A stretch of 32,989 nt of DNA from Muribaculaceae bacterium. Its GTDB lineage: Bacteria; Bacteroidota; Bacteroidia; Bacteroidales; Muribaculaceae. Shown one piece after another: positions 1 through 6,242 of the stretch. Below the pieces are notes generated by a model. That model saw only the letters and a program-made list of their open reading frames with translations, had not been told where the DNA came from and did no database searches. Position numbers and translations under genes: made by a program. The DNA is taken from NCBI GenBank assembly GCA_017477555.1, contig JAFUVK010000064.1, positions 1 through 32,989 of the forward strand. The letters are read 5' to 3'. Numbering within the stretch: the stretch's first letter is position 1; every line of letters starts with the position of its first letter.

Positions 1-153
1 GAGCCGACTGTCGTCACGCATCTGCCATAGCCGCAACAGCGTCTCCTGGGCGATGTCTTGCGACTCGTCATAGTCGAGGCCCATTGCTGTTGCTTTGTTT
101 ACGGCAGCAGCCCTCAGCTTTGGAGCTATCAGTTCAAATGCGTCAATAGTCAT
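1..153 (-). CDS. ECF-type RNA polymerase sigma factor, N-terminal part (runs off the window)
   Basis: Only the first 51 codons are in the window, read leftwards from an ATG at 151-153. The peptide starts MTIDAFELIAPKLR and continues through YDESQDIAQETLLRLWQMR. The acidic DESQDIAQETLLRLW stretch is the typical region 2.1/2.2 core-binding helix of small sigma-70 (ECF) factors, which direct RNA polymerase to a small regulon. The promoter-recognition part (region 4) and any anti-sigma partner lie outside. The family call rests on one conserved segment, so the subgroup is unknown. Confidence 0.75.
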   Translation of the reverse strand, partial: MTIDAFELIAPKLRAAAVNKATAMGLDYDESQDIAQETLLRLWQMRDDSRL

Positions 154-314
154 TTACAAATCTCGTAATTTGCCGACAAAATTACTAACTTTACATCTAT
201 ATAACACATCACCCCCCAATTTTCAAACAAAAGCGACGAACTTTTTTTGAAAAATGTGGAAATAAACTGATGCTTTATTTTTCTGAAAAACTAATTTATT
301 TTGTTTATTGTTTG

Positions 315-322
315 TACCTTTG
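315..322 (+). promoter_or_regulatory. Bacteroidetes -7 promoter element (TACCTTTG)
   Basis: TACCTTTG matches the Bacteroidetes TAnnTTTG element and lies 22 bases before the ATG at 345. No clear TTTG element stands at the ideal 19-base spacing. The open frame extends upstream to 270, but that stretch contains this promoter, so translation probably starts at 345. Confidence 0.65.
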
Positions 323-344
323 TAGCGATAAAATCACAAAGATT

Positions 345-1487
345 ATGGCAGAAAACATCACTATTGTTCCTAACCAGTCCGAACTGGAAACTCAATTCGA
401 GTTTGTCAACTCGTTGATTGAGAGGTATCGCTCATCAGCAATAGCTATGGTTAATACAACAGCATTGCAGATGTATTGGGAAATAGGTCAATATATTTCA
501 CTGCAACTTAAGTCTGCCCGATGGGGGACGAAAGTTGTCGGTGACTTAGCGGACTATCTAAAACGGCAAAATCCTAGAAGACGAGGTTTGAGCAAAAGGA
601 ATCTTTATAACATGGTAAAATTTTATGATGTTTATAGCCGACCTATATTCATTGACCGTATTTCACAATTAAATATTAATGAATTTGTGCAATTGCCAAC
701 TGCACAAATTCAAGATACCACAATTGTGCAGTTGCCAACTGCACAATTAGAAACAACGAATAATAAACAACTTCCAGCATTATTAACAATTACAACGTTT
801 ACCAATCATGTGGAAATCATGAACCGCTGTCGCAATGATGAGGAGCGTATATTCTATATGCTATACGCTCGGCATCAAGGTCTGAAGACTGAGGAGTTGC
901 GTCGTTGCATTGTTAATCAGACCTTCTCGTCATTAATGGACAAGGAAAAAATGTTGTCGCCCAAACTGCTGGCTGATTATCCTCAATCGGAGTTTATGCT
1001 CAAAGACAAAGCGGTTGTCGACTTTCTCAATTTGCCCCAAAAGCATAATGAGCACCATTTACACAAAGGTTTGCTTGAGCACATGAAAGCGTTTATTTTA
1101 GAGTTGGGCAAAGATTTTTTGTTCATTGAGAGTGAATTTGGAGTACTAGTAGGTGGTTCCACAAAAAGAATCGACTTGTTGTTTTTTCATCGAGCCTTGC
1201 AATGTTTAGTGGCGATAGAACTGAAGGCGGTTGATTTTCAGCCTGAGTTTGTGGGCAAGATGGATATGTATCTCGAAGCACTGGATCGTGATGTGAAACG
1301 AGATAATGAGAATCCGAGCATTGGCATTATTCTTTGTCCTTCGGCCGACAGGAGCATGGTGGAATATACATTGAGCCGATCATTAAGTCCAACAATGATA
1401 GCCGAGTATCAGCGCAAGCTAATTCCTAAAGAGGTTATGAAAAAATCATTGGAGGAATACTGTGCTTTCTTAAAAGAGAGCAAATAA
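345..1487 (+). CDS. DUF1016/YhcG-family PD-(D/E)XK nuclease-like protein
   Basis: 380 residues. The N-terminal half is the helical DUF1016 domain (ALQMYWEIGQYI; LSKRNLYNMVKFYDVYS). The C-terminal half is the family's PD-(D/E)XK nuclease-like domain, with Asp277 in RIDLLFFHR and Glu292/Lys294 in VAIELKA as the likely catalytic set. Relatives such as YhcG are often found near restriction-modification genes, and their role is not settled. No hsd genes are visible here. Residues about 115-135 form a linker containing VQLPTAQ twice. The gene is clearly more AT-rich than the core genes to the right, which suggests transfer. The start was chosen because the upstream in-frame region contains the promoter. 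Family call is secure; function is inference. Confidence 0.85.
   Translation: MAENITIVPNQSELETQFEFVNSLIERYRSSAIAMVNTTALQMYWEIGQYISLQLKSARWGTKVVGDLADYLKRQNPRRRGLSKRNLYNMVKFYDVYSRPIFIDRISQLNINEFVQLPTAQIQDTTIVQLPTAQLETTNNKQLPALLTITTFTNHVEIMNRCRNDEERIFYMLYARHQGLKTEELRRCIVNQTFSSLMDKEKMLSPKLLADYPQSEFMLKDKAVVDFLNLPQKHNEHHLHKGLLEHMKAFILELGKDFLFIESEFGVLVGGSTKRIDLLFFHRALQCLVAIELKAVDFQPEFVGKMDMYLEALDRDVKRDNENPSIGIILCPSADRSMVEYTLSRSLSPTMIAEYQRKLIPKEVMKKSLEEYCAFLKESK
687..748 (+). repeat. Two 39-nt-spaced near-palindromes inside the DUF1016 gene
   Basis: The second copy, GTGCAGTT-GCC-AACTGCAC (726-744), is a perfect 8-bp inverted repeat. The first, GTGCAATT-GCC-AACTGCAC (687-705), has one mismatched pair. 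Their starts are exactly 39 bases apart, so the frame is kept and both encode VQLPTAQ in the linker between the two domains. Confidence 0.85.
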
Positions 1488-1626
1488 TTAAATGTAACTT
1501 TATAATAAATAATCAGGGTTTGTTAACAGTTTATCAGCGAGTTAAAAGGTCTTCGTGCCGGGACGATATAGGGACGGTAATATGTAAAAAATGGCCTCAA
1601 TTGGCAAAATCAAAAAATGCAACTTG

Positions 1627-1661
1627 TTGATAATCAAGTGTGCTAATACTCTGATAATCAG
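1627..1661. repeat. Pair of 11-bp palindromes (TTGATAATCAA, CTGATAATCAG)
   Basis: Perfect palindromes at 1627-1637 and 1651-1661 share the core TGATAATCA, with centres 24 bases apart. They lie in the gene-free stretch 1488-1722, just before the tRNA-like fragment at 1667. Paired protein-binding sites such as recombinase arm sites would look like this, but no protein can be assigned. Confidence 0.6.
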
Positions 1662-1666
1662 TCCAG

Positions 1667-1685
1667 CGAATCCCTCTCTCTCCGC
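1667..1685 (+). other. Fragment resembling the 3' end of a tRNA-Ser (possible attachment-site remnant)
   Basis: The sequence CGAAT-CCCTC-TCTCTCC-G reads as the end of a T loop, a T-stem 3' strand, an acceptor-stem 3' strand and a G discriminator, which is typical of tRNA-Ser. The matching 5' half is absent: no GGAGAGA tRNA start is found upstream in the window. A short tRNA 3' end without its gene is what site-specific integration into a tRNA leaves behind. The match could be chance, and no integrase is in view. Confidence 0.4.
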
Positions 1686-1689
1686 TCAA

Positions 1690-1717
1690 CAAAAAAGCAC
1701 CCTGAGGTGCTTTTTTT
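1690..1717. terminator. Bidirectional intrinsic terminator
   Basis: Stem GCACC/GGTGC (1697-1701 and 1706-1710) with loop CTGA is flanked by A-runs on the left and T-runs on the right, so it can work on either strand. It sits 5 bases past the stop of the minus-strand macro/DUF1810 gene. Confidence 0.75.
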
Positions 1718-1722
1718 GTTTT

Positions 1723-2802
1723 TCAGAAGAAGGCTTCGAGGACTTGCTTGAAGATGTCGTTGGGCGAGACGCGGTTGAACAGGTTCATGCAGGTCTGGAG
1801 TTTGAGGACATCAATGCTACTGCCCATGATGTAGTCGATGTCTCGCTTTCCCTTGTGCCCGAGCAGTGCCTGACAGATTTCGCGGAGTCGGCCCCCCAGG
1901 ATGGGATGGGCAAGATAGGCCCGTGCCTCGTCGATGCCATCGAGTCCATAGAGCTGCGAGTTGTAGCTGTGCCCGAGTCCTTTCTGCTGCGGGAAGATAT
2001 ACCATATCCAGTGCGAGCGTTTCTGCCCGGCACGTATCTCGTCGAGTGCTCGCCGGTAACTGGCATTTTGTGCGGTGAGGAACCGCTCCAGGTCATATTC
2101 CTTGGCCGTCGGTTGCCCCAAGATGTCCCAAAAAGCCGCCGGCAGCGAAATGTTATCCATGTCGCGGCAGTCGCTGAACAGCGGTGCCACCTGCTCGACC
2201 GAATATCCGGCAATGCCGCAGCCAATGGGCGTGACCAGGAACTTCAGATGGGGATGTGCCTTGGCAAACTCACAAAACTCCATCACATAGTGACTCATCA
2301 CAGCCAGCCCGCTCATCGAGGGGATGGCATAGCTATTGCCCTGCAGCCCACTACCCTGCCCCATGATGGCTCCAAAATGCTCTACTGCAGCTCTGGCTGC
2401 TCCACCGTGATGGAGCCCCTGCTCATTTGAGCCGAAAACGAACACCTCGTTTTCCTTAAGGGATGAAATGTGTGCAGGCGTGACGCGGCTTGATTGACTG
2501 TGAGTTGCCTCAAACTTTGCCTGCTCCTCGGCCTCGACAACTGACAGTTGCCTTTGCCACTCTGCAAGAAAATTCCCCATGTCATACTGCAGTTCCCTGA
2601 TTTCATCAGGCTTGAACACGCCCGACTTCATCACAAAATCCTGCACCTTCTTTCTTACAGTGGCTTCGGTCTTATAGCGAGCCATCGGCTTGGGGTCTAA
2701 TTCGAAGACAAATGATTTACCCACTTTTTTCCCGTTCTGCATCTCAAACTTGATGACAGTGATTTTGACTTTCATGACTTTTGGATTTTGATTATTTTCC
2801 AT
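1723..2802 (-). CDS. Three-part protein: unknown N-domain, macro-like domain and DUF1810 domain
   Basis: 359 residues, read leftwards. Residues about 10-90 (MKVKITVIKFEMQNGKKVGK...) match the small neighbouring protein at 3088-3345 and belong to no family I recognise. Residues about 110-230 (NEVFVFGSNEQGLHHGGAAR; GNSYAIPSM; VTPIGCGIAGY) look like the phage/A1S_2505-type macro-like domain, a fold tied to ADP-ribose or nucleotide binding. The rest (YDLERFLTAQNASYRRALDE; SHWIWYIFPQ; KGLGHSYNSQLYGL) is DUF1810, of unknown function. No signal peptide or membrane segment is seen, so it is probably cytoplasmic. The start at 2802 was chosen because a TAnnTTTG promoter sits just upstream inside the longer frame. 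Domain calls are by eye. Confidence 0.8.
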   Translation of the reverse strand: MENNQNPKVMKVKITVIKFEMQNGKKVGKSFVFELDPKPMARYKTEATVRKKVQDFVMKSGVFKPDEIRELQYDMGNFLAEWQRQLSVVEAEEQAKFEATHSQSSRVTPAHISSLKENEVFVFGSNEQGLHHGGAARAAVEHFGAIMGQGSGLQGNSYAIPSMSGLAVMSHYVMEFCEFAKAHPHLKFLVTPIGCGIAGYSVEQVAPLFSDCRDMDNISLPAAFWDILGQPTAKEYDLERFLTAQNASYRRALDEIRAGQKRSHWIWYIFPQQKGLGHSYNSQLYGLDGIDEARAYLAHPILGGRLREICQALLGHKGKRDIDYIMGSSIDVLKLQTCMNLFNRVSPNDIFKQVLEAFF

Positions 2803-2814
2803 TTTTTCGGTTTG

Positions 2815-2822
2815 CAAAAATA
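2815..2822 (-). promoter_or_regulatory. -7 element of the macro/DUF1810 gene (TATTTTTG)
   Basis: On the minus strand TATTTTTG fits TAnnTTTG and lies 12 bases before the ATG at 2802. This implies a very short leader and supports that start over the longer frame reaching 2910. Confidence 0.55.
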
Positions 2823-2848
2823 CGAAAACAATTCCATTCAGAAAAAAA

Positions 2849-2998
2849 TTATGCGTTTTGAAGTTTGCCTTCCGGCCATCGGTGGCAGCGAGCTTGCATG
2901 ATGTCGCCATTGGGCGCGATGGTAACGCGGCTGTGGTGGCCGAGGCAGTCTCGGCTTACGGTGGAACAGTAGATGACGTGGCGGGCGGTGGTGGTCAC
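2849..2998 (-). CDS. Possible 49-residue small protein, GTG start
   Basis: An open frame from a GTG at 2998 encodes TARHVIYCSTVSRDCLGHH followed by a segment ending GDIMQARCHRWPEGKLQNA. The residue mix (Trp, Cys, His, balanced charges) looks more protein-like than the other frames of this GC-rich stretch. There is no ATG, no recognised family and no obvious own promoter. It lies between two same-strand genes, about 90 bases after the small N-domain paralogue. It may be a gene remnant or chance. Confidence 0.25.
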   Translation of the reverse strand: MTTTARHVIYCSTVSRDCLGHHSRVTIAPNGDIMQARCHRWPEGKLQNA

Positions 2999-3087
2999 TG
3001 TGCCGGCTAGGGGCCGTGTAGCGAGACATCGCCGGAAACAGGCAGGTGAGAGGGGTTGCCCCTCACCGCCAGCATGTCAATCGCTCA

Positions 3088-3345
3088 TCAGTTGTTTAGA
3101 AGTTCCTTGCGTTTCTTGACCTCCTTTCTCCACTCGGCCAGAAACTCATCCATCTCATAAACCAACCCACTCATCTCACCTGTACCAAACACTCCCGTCT
3201 TACGAACATACTCCTCAATCATCTTCACCACCTTGGCACGTGTCATAAACTGCGCCATCACCACCGGATCAACCGGAAAAGTCAACGACTTTCCCATCTT
3301 CTTACCATCAAGGACCTCAAACTTCATCACATTAATTTTCACCAT
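3088..3345 (-). CDS. Small stand-alone paralogue of the N-domain of the macro/DUF1810 protein
   Basis: 85 residues. MVKINVMKFEVLDGKKMGK, then TGVFGTGEMSGLVYEMDEF and LAEWRKEVKKRK, align along the whole length with the first ~90 residues of the neighbouring 1723-2802 protein (matching KFE..(D/N)GKK(V/M)GKS, DP..MA, (S/T)GVF and FLAEW). A beta hairpin followed by helices is likely. I do not recognise the family, and there is no signal peptide. The start at 3345 is fixed by AGGAGG six bases upstream. Being encoded beside its fused version suggests a shared regulatory or binding role, but this is inference. Confidence 0.7.
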   Translation of the reverse strand: MVKINVMKFEVLDGKKMGKSLTFPVDPVVMAQFMTRAKVVKMIEEYVRKTGVFGTGEMSGLVYEMDEFLAEWRKEVKKRKELLNN

Positions 3346-3351
3346 CTTAAA

Positions 3352-3357
3352 CCTCCT
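3352..3357 (-). promoter_or_regulatory. Strong Shine-Dalgarno site (AGGAGG)
   Basis: The minus strand reads AAAAGGAGGTTTAAG directly before the ATG at 3345. Full AGGAGG sites are rare in Bacteroidales, where most genes, including all the others here, lack one. It decides the start against the in-frame ATG at 3366. Confidence 0.65.
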
Positions 3358-3478
3358 TTTATCCATTAAACAAACATTCATCACGCAAATGCGCAAAAAA
3401 CTAATAGCATATATGGCAATTGGTAACTCAAAATTCAAGATTTTTTGAGGAAAATTTTCCGGCAGCTTGTTTTTTCTG

Positions 3479-3486
3479 TACTTTTG
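3479..3486 (+). promoter_or_regulatory. -7 promoter element of vsr (TACTTTTG)
   Basis: TACTTTTG fits TAnnTTTG, 25 bases before the ATG at 3512. It diverges from the small N-domain gene, so 3346-3511 carries promoters for both strands. Confidence 0.6.
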
Positions 3487-3511
3487 CAGACTAGAACCAG
3501 CAAAACAGACG

Positions 3512-4009
3512 ATGGACAAAATGACACCAGAACAGCGCCACCGCTGCATGAGCCGCATTGGCAGCCGCAACACTCGACCCGAGATGATTGTGCGCCGGTG
3601 GCTGTGGCGGCAGGGCTTCCGCTACCGCGTGGGCGTGAAGTCGCTGCCCGGCACACCCGACATCGTGCTGCGCCGCTACAGCACGGTGATCTTTGTCAAT
3701 GGTTGTTTCTGGCACGGGCACGACTGCGAGAAGTTCAGGGTGCCCAGCACCAACACAGCGTTCTGGGAGGCCAAATTTTCCCGCAACCGGGCGCGCGACC
3801 GGCGTGTGTACAAACAGCTTCACGAGCTGGGCTACTATGTGCTTGTGGTGTGGGAGTGCCAACTCGAGGCTCCCCTCCGTCGTGCGACGCTACAGGCCTT
3901 GAGCACCCGACTGGCCGAGATTTACCTGGATACACACCAGGCCAAGCCACGGCCTTACGGCGATGGTGACGATGTAGCTCCCGGCATTGCCGCCGAGCCG
4001 CAGGAGTGA
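3512..4009 (+). CDS. vsr: Very short patch repair (Vsr) endonuclease
   Basis: 165 residues. Vsr nicks DNA 5' of the T in T:G mismatches left by deamination of 5-methylcytosine and so starts very short patch repair. The family pattern is complete: MSRIGSRNTRPEMIVRR near the start, GTPDIVL with the catalytic Asp, VIFVNGCFWHGHDC with the zinc/catalytic His residues, the conserved NRARD step and a final VVWECQ. The residue after about 145 is a non-conserved tail. The start at 3512 follows the promoter; the frame open from 3467 would overlap it. No cytosine methyltransferase gene lies in the window, although classical vsr sits beside dcm. Confidence 0.93.
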   Translation: MDKMTPEQRHRCMSRIGSRNTRPEMIVRRWLWRQGFRYRVGVKSLPGTPDIVLRRYSTVIFVNGCFWHGHDCEKFRVPSTNTAFWEAKFSRNRARDRRVYKQLHELGYYVLVVWECQLEAPLRRATLQALSTRLAEIYLDTHQAKPRPYGDGDDVAPGIAAEPQE

Positions 4010-4033
4010 GGCAGATTTCTTGCTTGACGCTTG

Positions 4034-4052
4034 TCCGAGACTGCGTCTCGGA
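4034..4052. repeat. 8-bp perfect inverted repeat in the vsr/nucleotidase gap
   Basis: TCCGAGAC-TGC-GTCTCGGA lies in the 153-base gap between two convergent genes (4010-4162). It has no T-run, so it is not a textbook terminator, though it could end either transcript. Nothing else is recognised in this gap. Confidence 0.5.
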
Positions 4053-4162
4053 ATACGCCGACCAGCTCTTCCTTGCCTGGTGTTTTCTTATCCCCGAAGA
4101 CGGCCTATGGCATCTACCTCGGGGAGCTGCTCAGAACTGATGTTGAAAACCTGAGAAATCAC

Positions 4163-5587
4163 CTACTTGCGGATGGCACGGGTGATGCCATGATAGTCCA
4201 GGGTCTTGACCGAGTCGACAAAGTCGATGATCATCTGCGCGGTCTGATAGCCCAATGGTTGTCCCGGGTCGCGGTGCGGCGATGTGACGATGGATGGTAC
4301 AAAGTTGTTGGTGACCACCCGATAAGTCCTCTTGAGGTTGAATTTCTTTCCGTCGGGTGTGAGCAGCTTCAACTCCTTGATTTTTGTGGCATCCTTTTTG
4401 TCCATGGTCAGCTGGCAGAGCACGCCGCTGGTGACCGGGAAGCGGTTGCGGTCGCGGGTGTAGCACGAGAGCAACATCTGCCGCAGTTCCTCACCTGTGA
4501 GATTGAGCATGACGGCATCGTTCTGGAAGGGGTCGAGACTGAGTGCATCGCTGACGGTGAACGGCCCTGCAGGGAACTTCTCGGTGCGTACTCCACCAAA
4601 GTTGACAAAGCCAATGTCGGCCCCAGCCTGTGCCCGATAGGCATCGGCCATGAGCGCACCGAACTCCTCGTAGGTTGAGATGGGTGCCACGAACTGTCCC
4701 AACACGCGCTTGAAGCTGGGGTCGTTGCAGAAGTTGTCGACCATGGCCTGCACGACCTCATTCTTGCTGGTGCAGCTCGCCACCTCGATGTTCTCGCATT
4801 CCATTTTCTCGATGTGGTTGTTCTCGTCCAGGAATATCGCCGTGTGGGTGACACGCTCCAGGCGGTTGACATTCTGCGTGATGACGATGCCATGCGTGGC
4901 ATCGAAGGGACTGAGCTGTGTATGGGTGTGCCCACCGACAATCAAGTCGAGCCATGGCATGTCGGCCGACAGAGCAATGTCATCGTCGATGCCGATGTGC
5001 GAGAGCAGGACGAGGACATCGCACTGGTCACGCAGCCATCGATATTGCTCGACCGACTGCTTGACCGGGGTGAACTGCAGTGCTTTGACCTTGTCGGGAT
5101 GGGCGTCGGGTGTGCCGCGCATGCCCAGTTGCACGACGCCAATAACCCCTACCCTAACCCCATTGACATCAAATATCTGGTAGGGACGTGTGTAGATGCC
5201 CCACTCCGGCACTGGCCGAATGTTGCAGCACAAATAGCTGAAATTTGACAAGCCGATGAGTTGCCCCAGATTTTGCGGTCCACCATCAAACTCATGGTTG
5301 CCCAGTGTGGTAGCATCGAAACCAATCTGGTTCATGAGTGCGACCATGGGATATGCCGGAATCTTATACATATCGTTGACCGGCTCACCCGTACGGTTAT
5401 CTCCAGCCGACAACACCAACAGCGACGGGTACTGAGCACGCATACTGTCGACGATTGCCGCCAGTTGCGGCATGCGCTGAATGTTGGCGTGCATGTCGTT
5501 GGCCGAGATGATGTGCACTTGCTTCTGTGCCAGCATGGCCAAAAAGCAACCCGCCATGGCCAGAATCGTTAACAGTCTTTTTTTCAT
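4163..5587 (-). CDS. Secreted 5'-nucleotidase / 2',3'-cyclic phosphodiesterase family metallophosphoesterase
   Basis: 474 residues. MKKRLLTILAMAGCFLAMLA is a signal peptide with likely cleavage after Ala20, giving a periplasmic or surface enzyme that removes phosphate from nucleotides. The two-metal site is complete: NDMH (Asp31, His33), SAGDNRTG (Asp63), GNHEFD, LSHIGIDDD and GGHTHTQ. The C-terminal 5'-nucleotidase domain that positions the base follows (VNFGGVRTEKFPAGPFTVSD; DPFQNDAVML; LTGEELRQML). In some Bacteroides these halves are separate genes; here they are one. The frame opens further upstream, but the signal peptide fixes the start at 5587. It is transcribed away from the methylmalonyl-CoA operon. 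Confidence 0.9.
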   Translation of the reverse strand: MKKRLLTILAMAGCFLAMLAQKQVHIISANDMHANIQRMPQLAAIVDSMRAQYPSLLVLSAGDNRTGEPVNDMYKIPAYPMVALMNQIGFDATTLGNHEFDGGPQNLGQLIGLSNFSYLCCNIRPVPEWGIYTRPYQIFDVNGVRVGVIGVVQLGMRGTPDAHPDKVKALQFTPVKQSVEQYRWLRDQCDVLVLLSHIGIDDDIALSADMPWLDLIVGGHTHTQLSPFDATHGIVITQNVNRLERVTHTAIFLDENNHIEKMECENIEVASCTSKNEVVQAMVDNFCNDPSFKRVLGQFVAPISTYEEFGALMADAYRAQAGADIGFVNFGGVRTEKFPAGPFTVSDALSLDPFQNDAVMLNLTGEELRQMLLSCYTRDRNRFPVTSGVLCQLTMDKKDATKIKELKLLTPDGKKFNLKRTYRVVTNNFVPSIVTSPHRDPGQPLGYQTAQMIIDFVDSVKTLDYHGITRAIRK

Positions 5588-5619
5588 CGTGGAAATGTGA
5601 TTTGATGGTTTTATGGTGA

Positions 5620-5627
5620 CAAAGATA
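5620..5627 (-). promoter_or_regulatory. -7 promoter element of the 5'-nucleotidase (TATCTTTG)
   Basis: The minus strand reads TATCTTTG, 32 bases before the ATG at 5587. It is divergent from the promoter at 5723, so about 95 bases separate the two cores. Confidence 0.65.
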
Positions 5628-5722
5628 GTGATTAAAACAAAATGGTGGTGTATTTTTCGTTTGATTTGCACATTTTTGCAAAGTTTTCACACATTTAATA
5701 GGGGTAAGCGGCGAAAAATCCG

Positions 5723-5730
5723 TACCTTTG
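5723..5730 (+). promoter_or_regulatory. -7 promoter element of the methylmalonyl-CoA decarboxylase operon (TACCTTTG)
   Basis: TACCTTTGCG is a strong match to the Bacteroidetes core, 60 bases upstream of the first gene. It is the only good promoter seen before the terminator at 10503, consistent with one five-gene transcript. Confidence 0.7.
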
Positions 5731-5790
5731 CGTGTTCTTTTGTGACGCAACAAATTTTAACTATCAATAACTTTAAAAACGTTTTTAATT

Positions 5791-6210
5791 ATGAAGATTT
5801 CGCACATTGAGCATGTGGGTATCGCAGTCACCTCTCTTGAGGAGGCTATCCCCTTTTATGAGAACATGTTGGGTCTGAAATGCTATGCCGTAGAGGAAGT
5901 AGCCGACCAGAAGGTTAAGACCGCTTTCTTCAAAGTCGGTCAGACCAAGATTGAGCTTCTTGAGGCCACCGCTCCCGAGAGCGCCATCGCCAAGTTCATC
6001 GAGAAGAACGGCGGCCGCGGCGGCATCCAGCACATCGCCTTCTGCATGGAGGATGGTGTGGCCAACGCCTTGAACGAGGTCCAGGAGAAGGGTGGCCGCG
6101 TGATTGACGCTGCTCCCCGCCGTGGTGCTGAGGGTCTGAACATTGCTTTCTTGCACCCGAAGACCACTTGCGGTGCTCTGCTTGAGCTCTGCGAGCATCC
6201 CGAGAAATAA
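5791..6210 (+). CDS. mce: Methylmalonyl-CoA epimerase
   Basis: 139 residues, the usual length. It interconverts (R)- and (S)-methylmalonyl-CoA, linking methylmalonyl-CoA mutase to the decarboxylase in propionate formation. It has the two beta-alpha-beta modules of the glyoxalase/VOC fold: ISHIEHVGIAVTSLEEAIPF with the first metal His, then KIELLEA, GIQHIAFCMED with the second His, and ALLELCE with the Glu ligand. It is the first gene of the operon, 32 bases before the carboxyltransferase subunit. Confidence 0.95.
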   Translation: MKISHIEHVGIAVTSLEEAIPFYENMLGLKCYAVEEVADQKVKTAFFKVGQTKIELLEATAPESAIAKFIEKNGGRGGIQHIAFCMEDGVANALNEVQEKGGRVIDAAPRRGAEGLNIAFLHPKTTCGALLELCEHPEK

Positions 6211-6242
6211 TAACCCCAGACAAGAAACAGACAATAAACCCA

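Noticed and set aside
1591..2430. 279-residue plus-strand frame across the macro/DUF1810 gene
   Set aside because: Antisense to the conserved DUF1810 and macro-like domains and crosses the terminator at 1690-1717.
4031..4678. 215-residue plus-strand frame opposite the nucleotidase 3' end
   Set aside because: Mostly antisense to a conserved gene; only its first 40 residues lie in free DNA and they match nothing.
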